From Flavihumibacter fluvii (GTDB lineage: Bacteria > Bacteroidota > Bacteroidia > Chitinophagales > Chitinophagaceae), in assembly GCF_018595675.2 (NCBI RefSeq), contig NZ_CP092333.1, forward strand, positions 2,752,001 through 2,816,000: a stretch of DNA of 64,000 nt, read 5' to 3'. The position numbers and the translations under genes are program-made. The notes under the pieces were generated by a model that was not told where the DNA came from, did not search any database, and saw only the letters and a list, made by a program, of their open reading frames with translations. Below, in pieces: positions 8,841 through 16,902 of this stretch. Position 1 is the first letter of the stretch, and each line of letters begins with the position of its first letter.

Positions 8841-9614
8841 ATGAAATCAACGCCACAATCCAGACGTTCATTCCTGGCTAACACTACAAAAGCCTCTTTA
8901 GCAGTAGGAATTGGCAGTTCAGTAATTGGCAGCAGTTTGATCAGTTCCTGCAGCACTTCGAAAAGTGCAGGCAGCAGTAGCCCATTCCATACCGGATTCG
9001 ACCAAAAACCCCTGCCATACGACTACAAAGCTTTGGAACCCTATATTGATGCCATGACCATGGAGCTTCACTATACCAAGCACGCTGCGGCCTACGCAAA
9101 AAACCTGAATGATGCAGCGCAGGCAGAAGGTGTTGACCGCAGTAAACCCCTCGAAGACATCTTTGGCAGGATCTCAAAATATTCAGAAAAATTACGCAAC
9201 AACGCAGGCGGGCATTATAACCACGAACTCTTCTGGCAAAGCATGCGTGCACCGCGTACTGATAACCGTCCAACCGGGACATTACTCACCGTGCTGGAAT
9301 CCAAATTCGGTTCTTTCGCCAATTTCAAGTCACAGTTTTCCGATGCCGGCAAGAATCGTTTCGGCAGTGGCTGGGCCTGGCTTGTTTTGTATGGTGATAA
9401 GCAAAAGGATATTGTACTAACGTCAACCCCTAACCAGGATAATCCATTAATGGACGTGGCTGGCACGCGTGGCTTTCCCATTCTTGGTCTCGATGTTTGG
9501 GAACACGCATATTACCTGAAATACCAGAACAAACGCGCAGATTATATAGAGAGCTGGTGGAATGTCGTAAACTGGGATTATATACAGCAGCGTTATGATA
9601 CCGCGATAAAATAA
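8841..9614 (+). CDS. exported Fe/Mn superoxide dismutase with twin-arginine signal
   Basis: Dismutates superoxide to oxygen and hydrogen peroxide. The N-terminus holds a twin-arginine motif (SRRSFLANT) and a hydrophobic stretch ending in LISSC, so the protein is probably Tat-exported as a lipoprotein, unlike most cytoplasmic SODs. The enzyme body shows HYTKHAAAY and NAGGHYNHELFW (first and second His ligands), GSGWAWLV, and LDVWEHAYYLKY (Asp and third His). At 257 aa, the excess over the usual ~200 aa is the signal region. Its TAA overlaps the ATG of the next gene by one base, implying coupled translation with a metal exporter. Confidence 0.93.
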   Translation: MKSTPQSRRSFLANTTKASLAVGIGSSVIGSSLISSCSTSKSAGSSSPFHTGFDQKPLPYDYKALEPYIDAMTMELHYTKHAAAYAKNLNDAAQAEGVDRSKPLEDIFGRISKYSEKLRNNAGGHYNHELFWQSMRAPRTDNRPTGTLLTVLESKFGSFANFKSQFSDAGKNRFGSGWAWLVLYGDKQKDIVLTSTPNQDNPLMDVAGTRGFPILGLDVWEHAYYLKYQNKRADYIESWWNVVNWDYIQQRYDTAIK

Positions 9615-10630
9615 TGCAAGCCCAAAAAGAAAATTTCAGGGTACAGCAATGGGTGGTATTCGTTGCCATTGTGCTGTTTGGTATAAAAATCACCGCCTGG
9701 GTCCTTACGCGTTCGGTTTCCATACTTACTGATGCTCTTGAAAGCACTGTAAACGTAATCTCTGGTTTTATCGGATTATACAGCCTTTACATTGCAGCCA
9801 AACCAAGGGACATGGATCACCCTTATGGCCATGGCAAAGCCGAATTCATTTCTGCGGCTGTAGAAGGTACCCTGATCATGATCGCCGGACTCATCATCAT
9901 TTATGAATCCATCAATAATTTCATCCACCCGCATGTGCTGAAAAGCCTGGATTACGGTATGATACTGGTGGGCATTGCCGGTGTAGTCAATTATGTGATG
10001 GGCTATGTTGCGATCAAACGCGGAAAAAAAAACAATTCGCTCGCCCTGGTGGCAAGTGGCAGGCACCTGCAATCCGATACCTATTCCACCATCGGTATTT
10101 TAATAGGAATCGGCCTTATTTATTTTACGAAAATCCAGATGATTGATAATATTGTTGCCCTGATTTTTAGTTTCATTATCATCTTTACCGGATATAAAAT
10201 CTTACGGCAATCATTGGCCGGAATTATGGATGAGGCCGACAATGAGCTCCTGCAAAAAATGGTGCAACGATTGAACCAGGACCGGCCGGCCAACTGGATC
10301 GACCTGCATAACCTTCGGGTCATCAAGTATGGCGCCATCCTGCATGTTGACTGCCACCTTACCGTACCCTGGTACCTCAATGTACATGAAGCCCACCGGG
10401 AGGTGGATACCTTAAGCCATCGCATCAGACAGGAATTTGGTGATAGTATCGAACTTTTTGTGCATTCTGACGGATGCCTGGATTTTTCCTGCGCGATCTG
10501 CACAAAAAAAGATTGTACGGTACGCCAGCATCCTTTCGAAAAAAGAATTGAATGGACGGTTGAGAATATTTTATCTGACCAGAAGCACCGGCTGTCAAAG
10601 CCATCGGCTGCTTTGGATAAAACCGCCTAA
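9614..10630 (+). CDS. cation diffusion facilitator (CDF) metal exporter
   Basis: Inner-membrane proton-coupled divalent-metal efflux protein. Six membrane helices occupy about residues 10-215 and a cytoplasmic ferredoxin-like domain follows. The site A Asp lies in SILTDALEST and the second half-site in GRHLQSDTYST (His and Asp); HPYGHGK follows helix 2. The position often Asp or His in the first half-site is Ser. The C-terminus has a Cys cluster (CLDFSCAICTKKDC) that could bind another metal ion. It overlaps the SOD gene by one base, suggesting linked metal and oxidative stress handling; Zn, Fe or Mn specificity is unknown. Confidence 0.9.
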   Translation: MQAQKENFRVQQWVVFVAIVLFGIKITAWVLTRSVSILTDALESTVNVISGFIGLYSLYIAAKPRDMDHPYGHGKAEFISAAVEGTLIMIAGLIIIYESINNFIHPHVLKSLDYGMILVGIAGVVNYVMGYVAIKRGKKNNSLALVASGRHLQSDTYSTIGILIGIGLIYFTKIQMIDNIVALIFSFIIIFTGYKILRQSLAGIMDEADNELLQKMVQRLNQDRPANWIDLHNLRVIKYGAILHVDCHLTVPWYLNVHEAHREVDTLSHRIRQEFGDSIELFVHSDGCLDFSCAICTKKDCTVRQHPFEKRIEWTVENILSDQKHRLSKPSAALDKTA

Positions 10631-10653
10631 ATTCGTAACCCAAATACAATAGC

Positions 10654-12027
10654 ATGAATGCCTGGAAAGAATACCAGAACCAACACAAGGACCGCTTCCT
10701 GGATGAATTACTTGAACTGCTAAGGATTCCCAGTATCAGTGCCCGTGGCGAACACAAGGAAGATATGGTGAAATGTGCGGAGGCAGTGCGCAATAGCCTG
10801 TTAAAAGCCGGGGCGTCCAGGGCAGTTATTTATGAAACGCCAGGCCATCCAATTGTATATGGGGAAAAAATCACCGACCCATCCAAACCAACCGTTTTGG
10901 TGTATGGGCATTATGATGTGCAACCCGCCGATCCCCTGGAGCTGTGGCAGAGCGGCCCATTCGAACCTATGATCAGGGATGGTAAAATATTCGCACGCGG
11001 CGCATGTGATGACAAGGGCCAGTTTTACATGCATGTGAAGGCACTTGAAACCATGGTACAAACGGGTTCATTACCCACCAATATTAAATTCCTGATCGAG
11101 GGAGAAGAGGAAGTCGGTTCCCCAAACCTGGCCACTTTTGTAAAGGCCAATAAAGGGTTACTCGATGCCGATGTGATACTGATCAGTGATACCGCAATGA
11201 TCAGTATGGATCATCCATCCATAGATATTGGCGTACGCGGCCTGTCTTATATAGAAGTTGAGGTTACCGGTGCAAATCGCGACCTGCACAGTGGTGTATA
11301 TGGTGGTGCTGTAGCCAACCCAATCACCATCCTGGCGCAGATGATCGCATCACTGCACGATACAAATAACCATGTGACCATCCCGGGTTTTTATGATGAT
11401 GTTGTTGAAGCAACACCAGAAGAACGTGCCCTGATGGCCAAAGCCCCATTCGATGAAGCGGAATATGCTGAAGACCTTGGCGTAAAAGCCTTGTGGGGTG
11501 AAAAAGGATATACAACCAATGAACGCACGGGGATTCGTCCAACACTCGAACTAAATGGAATTTGGGGCGGATACACAGGGGAAGGCGCAAAAACTGTTTT
11601 GCCTTCGAAAGCCTTTGCAAAAATATCCTGCCGCCTGGTGCCCGACCAGGGATCGGACAAGATCACCAAACTGCTCATCGACCACCTGCATGCCATAACA
11701 CCAGATTGTGTTACGCTAAAAGCGTCTTTGCACCATGGTGGCGAGGCGTATATGACGCCGATCGATTCGGACGGTTACAAAGCGGCAGCCATGGCTATTG
11801 AAGCCACTTTCAACAAGAAACCGATTCCTGTAAGGGGTGGCGGAAGTATACCGATCTGTGCCCTTTTCGAAAAAGAACTTGGGTTGAAGATCGTATTCAT
11901 GGGATTCGGCCTCGACAGTGATAACCTGCATTCCCCGAACGAAAAATATGACCTCGTTAATTATTATAAAGGCATCGAAACGATTCCCTATTTCCACCAG
12001 TATTTTGCGGAAATAGTGGAGCAGTGA
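10654..12027 (+). CDS. M20-family dipeptidase
   Basis: Zinc-dependent peptidase of the ArgE/DapE/CPG2/carnosinase-like group, expected to cleave dipeptides in the cytoplasm. The 457-aa protein shows VYGHYDVQPAD (first zinc His and catalytic Asp), GACDDKGQ (bridging Asp), EGEEEVGSP (catalytic Glu and Glu ligand), DLHSGVYGG (dimerisation lid) and a late FGLDSDNLHSPNE (last His). No signal peptide. It starts 23 bases after the CDF gene on the same strand and may share its transcript. Length and motif order match the PM20D/CNDP-like dipeptidase subgroup. Confidence 0.92.
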   Translation: MNAWKEYQNQHKDRFLDELLELLRIPSISARGEHKEDMVKCAEAVRNSLLKAGASRAVIYETPGHPIVYGEKITDPSKPTVLVYGHYDVQPADPLELWQSGPFEPMIRDGKIFARGACDDKGQFYMHVKALETMVQTGSLPTNIKFLIEGEEEVGSPNLATFVKANKGLLDADVILISDTAMISMDHPSIDIGVRGLSYIEVEVTGANRDLHSGVYGGAVANPITILAQMIASLHDTNNHVTIPGFYDDVVEATPEERALMAKAPFDEAEYAEDLGVKALWGEKGYTTNERTGIRPTLELNGIWGGYTGEGAKTVLPSKAFAKISCRLVPDQGSDKITKLLIDHLHAITPDCVTLKASLHHGGEAYMTPIDSDGYKAAAMAIEATFNKKPIPVRGGGSIPICALFEKELGLKIVFMGFGLDSDNLHSPNEKYDLVNYYKGIETIPYFHQYFAEIVEQ

Positions 12028-12099
12028 GCAGGAAGCGGTGAACGGTAAATGGGACTTTTTTTGTAAACCTGCGGATTTTCTCATGATTTAAGATCCACT

Positions 12100-12480
12100 A
12101 TGGACAAACTTCGCATTGATAAATATCTCTGGGCCATACGGCTATTCAAAACCCGCAGCCAGGCAGGAGATGCCATTGACAAGGGCAGGGTAAAGCTGGA
12201 CGGCAATTCTGTTAAGGCATCCAGGCTTGTGGCCATTGGAGACCAGTACGAGGTAAAAACCGAGGCCAGGAAATGGGTGATCAAAATAACCGGACTTTTA
12301 CAAACCCGCGTTCAATACAGTGAAGCTGTAAAATATTACCAGGACCTGACTCCTCCCGAAGAGCTCGATCGCCTGCAATTCCAGGCGGCAAGTTTCCATA
12401 CCGGCAAAAGACTCAGTAAAGTGGGCCGACCAACCAAAAAAGACCGCCGCGACCTGGAAGATTTTACTGATGGCGACTGA
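12100..12480 (+). CDS. S4-domain RNA-binding protein (Hsp15-like)
   Basis: The first 60 residues form an S4 RNA-binding domain (LRIDKYLWAIRLFKTRSQAGDAIDKGRVKLDG). The basic C-terminal tail (KRLSKVGRPTKKDRRDLEDF) matches Hsp15 proteins, which bind free 50S subunits carrying nascent chains and help recycle stalled ribosomes. Length of 126 aa is normal. It lies 72 bases after the dipeptidase gene. Confidence 0.88.
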   Translation: MDKLRIDKYLWAIRLFKTRSQAGDAIDKGRVKLDGNSVKASRLVAIGDQYEVKTEARKWVIKITGLLQTRVQYSEAVKYYQDLTPPEELDRLQFQAASFHTGKRLSKVGRPTKKDRRDLEDFTDGD

Positions 12481-12634
12481 CTAAAATCATCTTTTTCCCG
12501 ACAAAAAATCATAAAACCTGCTATTCCTGTATAGTAGATTTGATGTGTAGTCTCTTTAAGACTGTAAGAATTTTATTGTGAGGAATGCTGATTCAAGGAT
12601 TGATATGATGTATATGTATAATAACTTATGTAGT

Positions 12635-13060
12635 ATGACCATGACCATTAATATATCTGGAACCCGCCATCTGAATGAGGTGCAGAAGGATTTTAATAAT
12701 TATTTTCCCTACCTGAAAATCGAGTTCTTTAAAAAAAGTCATGGTATAGAAAAATCATCCGGCCCCCAAAAAATCATTCCCCAAACCCATACAGTGAGTG
12801 ATGCGAGGACCAGTAATGAGGAGGGGTACTTTGAAATTTGGCCTGAAATGACTGTAGCCGAACTCGAACAGTCTTTATGGAAGAAATATGGACTATCCGT
12901 CCAGGTGTTCAGGAAATCCGGAAACCTGTGGTTAGAAACTACCATGACAGATAAATGGACGCTTAGCCAGCAGGATAAACACGGCCAGGAAATTTCCATG
13001 CCAGCCAGGAAAAGCAATGATTCGGATAATGATTACGAATTAAACCGCGGAGCAGAATAA
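12635..13060 (+). CDS. conserved hypothetical protein, about 141 aa
   Basis: Small cytoplasmic protein whose family I know only as a Bacteroidota conserved hypothetical. The N-terminal part (TINISGTRHLNEVQKDFNNY) and middle (EEGYFEIWPEMTVAELEQSL, QVFRKSGNLWLETTMTDKWT) suggest an alpha/beta fold. The frame opens at 12578, but the ATG at 12635 or 12641 places the conserved-looking segment at the start. A TAGATTTG element at 12535-12542 matches TAnnTTTG without a clear upstream TTG. It precedes the convergent oxygen-response regulator gene; a link to respiration is only positional. Confidence 0.55.
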   Translation: MTMTINISGTRHLNEVQKDFNNYFPYLKIEFFKKSHGIEKSSGPQKIIPQTHTVSDARTSNEEGYFEIWPEMTVAELEQSLWKKYGLSVQVFRKSGNLWLETTMTDKWTLSQQDKHGQEISMPARKSNDSDNDYELNRGAE

Positions 13061-13081
13061 TTAACCATTAAAATCCACCAA

Positions 13082-14137
13082 CTAATACAATAAGTTGCTC
13101 AATTTGGCATGGTCTGAAATCCGTATTTTGCCTTCTTTTATTTCTACCAGTTTTTCCGATTTAAAATCACTCAGGGTGCGGATCAAAGATTCTGTAGCAG
13201 TACCTACATATTGTGCGATATCTTCCCTTGATATTTCAATTGCCCGGTTTTCATTGCCATCACTGAATTTTTTGTGGATATCTACAAGCGCCTTCGCTAC
13301 CCGCTTCCGCAGTGAATCATAAGCCAGGTGCAACAGTCTTTCCTCCTTGTCTTTTACATTATGGCTGATCAGCCGGATGAATTTGGTTGCAATGGCCAGG
13401 TCGTTAAACACCAACTGCAGAAAATCCTGTGCCGGAATCATGGCCAGGTCTGCATCTTCCAGTACTTCAGCCGTATCATCGTACACGCTGTTCTCCAGCA
13501 GGGCAATATATCCAAGGTATTCACCCGCCTGGTATAGATTTGTGATGTATTCCTTGCCGTCATCGTGCAACTTAAAGGTTTTCACCTTGCCGCTCTTCAG
13601 GTAATACAGGAAGCGCGGACGCTTTCCTTCTGAATAGATATGCTGTTTTTTGGACACTGATTCCACTTCAAATTTTTCAGGATCAAGATGGATAAGGCCA
13701 GATTGATTGAGGTCTTTCATCAATTCCTGCATTCCCTTTTCATCGCCGGCATACTTCTGCTCCAGGATCTCCTGTTTTTTCAACCTTATCTCAATGGCAT
13801 TCAATAATTCTATATCATCAAAAGGCTTGGTGATATAGTCATCGGCACCCATTTCCATCCCCTTCCGGAAATCGCTTCTTTCCACTTTTGCTGTAAGAAA
13901 AATAAAAGGAATATGTTCTGTGCTGGCATTTTTGCGCAGGAGGTGCAATACGCCAAATCCATCCAGTTCTGGCATCATTATATCACAAACCACGAGATCG
14001 GGTTGCTGCTGAAGTGCTATTTCAACTCCTTTTTTGCCATTCTCAGCCGTAAAAATCTGGTAACCCGCAAGGGAAAGGATTTCAGCAATATTTTCCCTTA
14101 TCTGGTCATGGTCATCGATGATGAGGATGCTTTTCAT
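13082..14137 (-). CDS. response regulator: receiver domain fused to Crp/Fnr-type DNA-binding module
   Basis: Transcription regulator of 351 aa joining two signal modules. Residues 1-120 are a CheY-like receiver with phospho-acceptor Asp52 (VVCDIMMPELDG), the Thr in FLTAK and the Lys in ITKPFDD. Residues about 150-270 form a cyclic-nucleotide-binding fold (FLYYLKSGKVKTFKLHDDGKEYITNLYQAGEYLGYIALLE), and the C-terminus is a Crp winged helix (REDIAQYVGTATESLIRTLSDF) whose Glu and Arg match the FNR/CRP base-contacting positions. The start at 14137 gives MKSILIIDD. It is divergent from the cbb3 assembly genes, with a palindrome of Crp/Fnr spacing between them, so it probably controls them. The partner kinase is likely the gene at 23037-24608. 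Confidence 0.9.
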   Translation of the reverse strand: MKSILIIDDHDQIRENIAEILSLAGYQIFTAENGKKGVEIALQQQPDLVVCDIMMPELDGFGVLHLLRKNASTEHIPFIFLTAKVERSDFRKGMEMGADDYITKPFDDIELLNAIEIRLKKQEILEQKYAGDEKGMQELMKDLNQSGLIHLDPEKFEVESVSKKQHIYSEGKRPRFLYYLKSGKVKTFKLHDDGKEYITNLYQAGEYLGYIALLENSVYDDTAEVLEDADLAMIPAQDFLQLVFNDLAIATKFIRLISHNVKDKEERLLHLAYDSLRKRVAKALVDIHKKFSDGNENRAIEISREDIAQYVGTATESLIRTLSDFKSEKLVEIKEGKIRISDHAKLSNLLY

Positions 14138-14163
14138 GGGCTCAAGTAAACAAAAAAAAATCA

Positions 14164-14181
14164 AACTGAGAAAAATCAGTT
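14164..14181. promoter_or_regulatory. candidate Crp/Fnr-family operator, ccoI side
   Basis: Perfect inverted repeat AACTGA-GAAAAA-TCAGTT. The TGA-N6-TCA core has the half-site spacing of Crp/Fnr operators. It lies between the divergent receiver-Crp regulator (start 14137) and ccoI (start 14247), where it could govern both. Confidence 0.5.
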
Positions 14182-14246
14182 CTTCTATTGAGTCTGGTCA
14201 GGAAAGCCAGCCCCTATTAAGAATAGCTTAGCCCAAAAATTACAGA

Positions 14247-16631
14247 ATGCCGGCAACCGTGAACAGACAAACCGCTTGCTACCATTGTGGCGAGGATTGT
14301 GGGGATAGTAAAATTCGGCTGGAAGATAAAAATTTTTGCTGTGAAGGCTGTAAAACTGTATTCCAGCTGCTGAATGACCATGGACTTTGCGATTATTATG
14401 ACCTGAATAATAACCCGGGACAGAGCCTTCGCCAGACGGTCAGGAAAAACAAGTTCGCCTTTCTGGAGGATGATAAAATCGCTGCAAAATTGATTAGTTT
14501 CCGGAACGAAGAGCAGACCCATATCAGCTTCTACCTGCCCCATATCCATTGTAGTTCCTGTTTATACCTTATTGAGCACCTGCATAAAATCCATCCCGGA
14601 ATTGTGCGAACCACCGTGAATTTTACACGTAAAGAGGCCGATGTAATTTTCAACCACAAAAAAATCAACCTCAGGGAAGTGGCTGAATTGCTGACCAGCA
14701 TTGGTTATGAACCCTATATTTGCCTGAACCAGTTGAAGGAAAGAAAGCCGCGCCTGCCCCGGACCATGGTCTACCAGCTAGGGGTAGCCGGGTTCTGTTT
14801 TGTGAACATCATGCTGATGAGTTTTCCGGAATACCTCGGGCTGGCCAATGTGGAAAAAAGCCTGCTCTATACTTTCCGGTACCTAAACCTGGCGCTTTCC
14901 CTGCCGGTTTTGTTATTCAGTGCGCAACCGTTTTATGCCTCTGCCCGTAAAAGCCTGCAACACAAATTCCTGAATATTGATGCCCCGATAGTCCTTGCCA
15001 TCTGGGTCACTTTTTTCAGGAGTGTTTTTGAAGTACTGACCGACACGGGAAGCGGTTATTTCGATTCCTTTTCAGGTATTGTATTTTTTATGCTGATTGG
15101 GCGGGTATTACAGGATAAAACCTATCAGCAATTATCCTTTGACCGTGACTATACCGCTTATTTCCCAATCGCCATTACCGTGTTGAAAGAAGACAAGGAA
15201 GTGCCTGTGGCTTTACCGGATATTGTCCCCGGACAAACCCTTTTGATCCACAACGAAGAACTGGTTCCTGCAGATGGCATCCTCACCCGGGGAAAGGCTT
15301 TCATTGATTACAGTTTTGTAACGGGGGAATCACTGCCTGTGTTGAAAGAAGTAGGCGAAATCATATATGCCGGCGGAAAACAAACCGGTGGCAATATGGA
15401 ATTACTGGTCGTAAAGGAAGTTTCGCAAAGCTACCTGACCCGCCTCTGGAACCAGCCAGGCAACCAGCCTGAAGTGGAAAAATCCGTTTCCTTTGTGCAC
15501 CTGCTGAGCAGGTATTTCACCTATATAGTGCTAACTGTTGCGATTTCTACAGCCATCTACTGGTGGATCACGGATAGCTCAAGGTTATGGCCCGCTGTCA
15601 CTGCGGTATTAATCATCGCTTGTCCATGTGCATTATTGCTATCCAGCACTTTCACCAATGGGAATATCCTGCGGATCCTGGGCAGGAATAAATTATACCT
15701 CAGGAATGCCCTGGCCATTGAAGACATTGCCGCAATAGACCATATTGTATTTGACAAAACAGGTACACTAACCACTACACAGCAACATGATATTGTATAT
15801 GAAGGCGACACCTTGTCCAAATCAGCTCAGGAATCCATTGCAGCACTTGCAGCACAAAGTGGCCATCCGCTGAGTAAGGCCCTGGTAAATCACCTGGGAC
15901 GAAACAATTGTATTGTGCAGGGCTTCCATGAAAAAACAGGAAAAGGGATAGAAGGATTGGTCAATGGTGACCTGTTTGCCCTTGGCTCTGAGCTGTTCAT
16001 TACCGGTAAAAATTCATATGCCGGCGGAACCCGGGTCTATGTTTCCAGGGAGGGCAAGCTGCTGGGCTATTTCAGTTTCAGGAACCACTACCGCACAGCA
16101 GTGAATGCCTTATTGCAGGATCTTCAGTCAGACTTTGAGTTATCGGTCATATCCGGCGATAATGCTGCTGAAAGAAGCACACTACGTAACCTGGCAGGCA
16201 AAAAAACCACCTTATTGTTCAACCAGCAACCGGCAGATAAATCTGACTATATCCGGCAATTAAAAAAGCAGGATAAAAAAGTGATGATGATCGGCGATGG
16301 GCTGAATGACGCTATTGCTATGCGAGAAAGCAATATTGGAATTGCGTTGGCCGAGGACTGTAATACGTTTACGCCGGCCAGTGATGGCATCCTGGAATCA
16401 GCACAATTAGGCAAACTGCACCGGTTCATCAGGCTTTGCCGGGCAAATAAACAGATCATCCTGGCCAGTTTCATCATGAGCATCGTATATAATATAATTG
16501 GCCTTTACTTCGCTGTCCAGGGGAATTTATCCCCGCTTTTGGCGGCTATCCTGATGCCTTCCAGTTCCATCAGTATTATAGCCTTAACCTTTGGCAGCAC
16601 TAATATTGCCGCTAAATGGCTCAGGCTATGA
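14247..16631 (+). CDS. ccoI: copper-translocating P-type ATPase for cbb3 oxidase assembly (CcoI/FixI)
   Basis: Membrane ATPase moving copper needed to build the CuB centre of cbb3 oxidase. The 794-aa protein begins with a Cys-rich segment (CYHCGEDCGDS, FCCEGCKTVF) and an HMA-like domain (HIHCSSCLYLIEHL). The core has the actuator motif FVTGES, the intramembrane CPC (IIACPCALLLSS, near residue 459), phosphorylation motif DKTGT near 503 and GDGLND near 682. The N-terminal Cys pattern is the CcoI/FixI hallmark, distinguishing it from CopA. It heads the cbb3 locus, with ccoS and ccoNO directly after. Confidence 0.94.
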   Translation: MPATVNRQTACYHCGEDCGDSKIRLEDKNFCCEGCKTVFQLLNDHGLCDYYDLNNNPGQSLRQTVRKNKFAFLEDDKIAAKLISFRNEEQTHISFYLPHIHCSSCLYLIEHLHKIHPGIVRTTVNFTRKEADVIFNHKKINLREVAELLTSIGYEPYICLNQLKERKPRLPRTMVYQLGVAGFCFVNIMLMSFPEYLGLANVEKSLLYTFRYLNLALSLPVLLFSAQPFYASARKSLQHKFLNIDAPIVLAIWVTFFRSVFEVLTDTGSGYFDSFSGIVFFMLIGRVLQDKTYQQLSFDRDYTAYFPIAITVLKEDKEVPVALPDIVPGQTLLIHNEELVPADGILTRGKAFIDYSFVTGESLPVLKEVGEIIYAGGKQTGGNMELLVVKEVSQSYLTRLWNQPGNQPEVEKSVSFVHLLSRYFTYIVLTVAISTAIYWWITDSSRLWPAVTAVLIIACPCALLLSSTFTNGNILRILGRNKLYLRNALAIEDIAAIDHIVFDKTGTLTTTQQHDIVYEGDTLSKSAQESIAALAAQSGHPLSKALVNHLGRNNCIVQGFHEKTGKGIEGLVNGDLFALGSELFITGKNSYAGGTRVYVSREGKLLGYFSFRNHYRTAVNALLQDLQSDFELSVISGDNAAERSTLRNLAGKKTTLLFNQQPADKSDYIRQLKKQDKKVMMIGDGLNDAIAMRESNIGIALAEDCNTFTPASDGILESAQLGKLHRFIRLCRANKQIILASFIMSIVYNIIGLYFAVQGNLSPLLAAILMPSSSISIIALTFGSTNIAAKWLRL

Positions 16632-16633
16632 TT

Positions 16634-16647
16634 ATGATTAAAATCAT
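16634..16647. promoter_or_regulatory. candidate Fnr-like operator upstream of ccoS-ccoNO
   Basis: ATGATTAAAATCAT carries TGA-N6-TCA and is two bases from the FNR consensus TTGAT-N4-ATCAA. It sits 70 bases before the ccoS ATG, in the 85-base gap after ccoI. Confidence 0.5.
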
Positions 16648-16716
16648 TTTTTACGCTGAGGTGGGTCATCCCGACTCGGATTTCCACCAGATACTTTTAC
16701 AAAAATTTAGCAACCG

Positions 16717-16881
16717 ATGGGTGTAATCATTCTGCTCCTCCTGGCCAGTGTTTTTGTGGCGGCGATTTTCCTGGGCGGCTTTATCTGGAGCGTAAAGTCC
16801 GGTCAATACGACGATGAATATTCCCCGCCGGTAAGGATGCTGTTTGAAGACGAGCCCGCCAAAGAAATATCCAAAAAATAA
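16717..16881 (+). CDS. ccoS: cbb3-type oxidase assembly protein CcoS
   Basis: A 54-aa protein. One membrane helix (residues about 3-25, ILLLLASVFVAAIFLGGFIW) is followed by the CcoS-type SVKSGQYDD segment and a short acidic tail (PPVRMLFEDEP). CcoS is needed for cofactor insertion into cbb3 oxidase. It lies exactly between ccoI and ccoN, as in other bacteria, and ends 21 bases before the ccoNO ATG. Confidence 0.9.
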   Translation: MGVIILLLLASVFVAAIFLGGFIWSVKSGQYDDEYSPPVRMLFEDEPAKEISKK

Positions 16882-16902
16882 CACCTATAAATAGTTTCTA
16901 AT

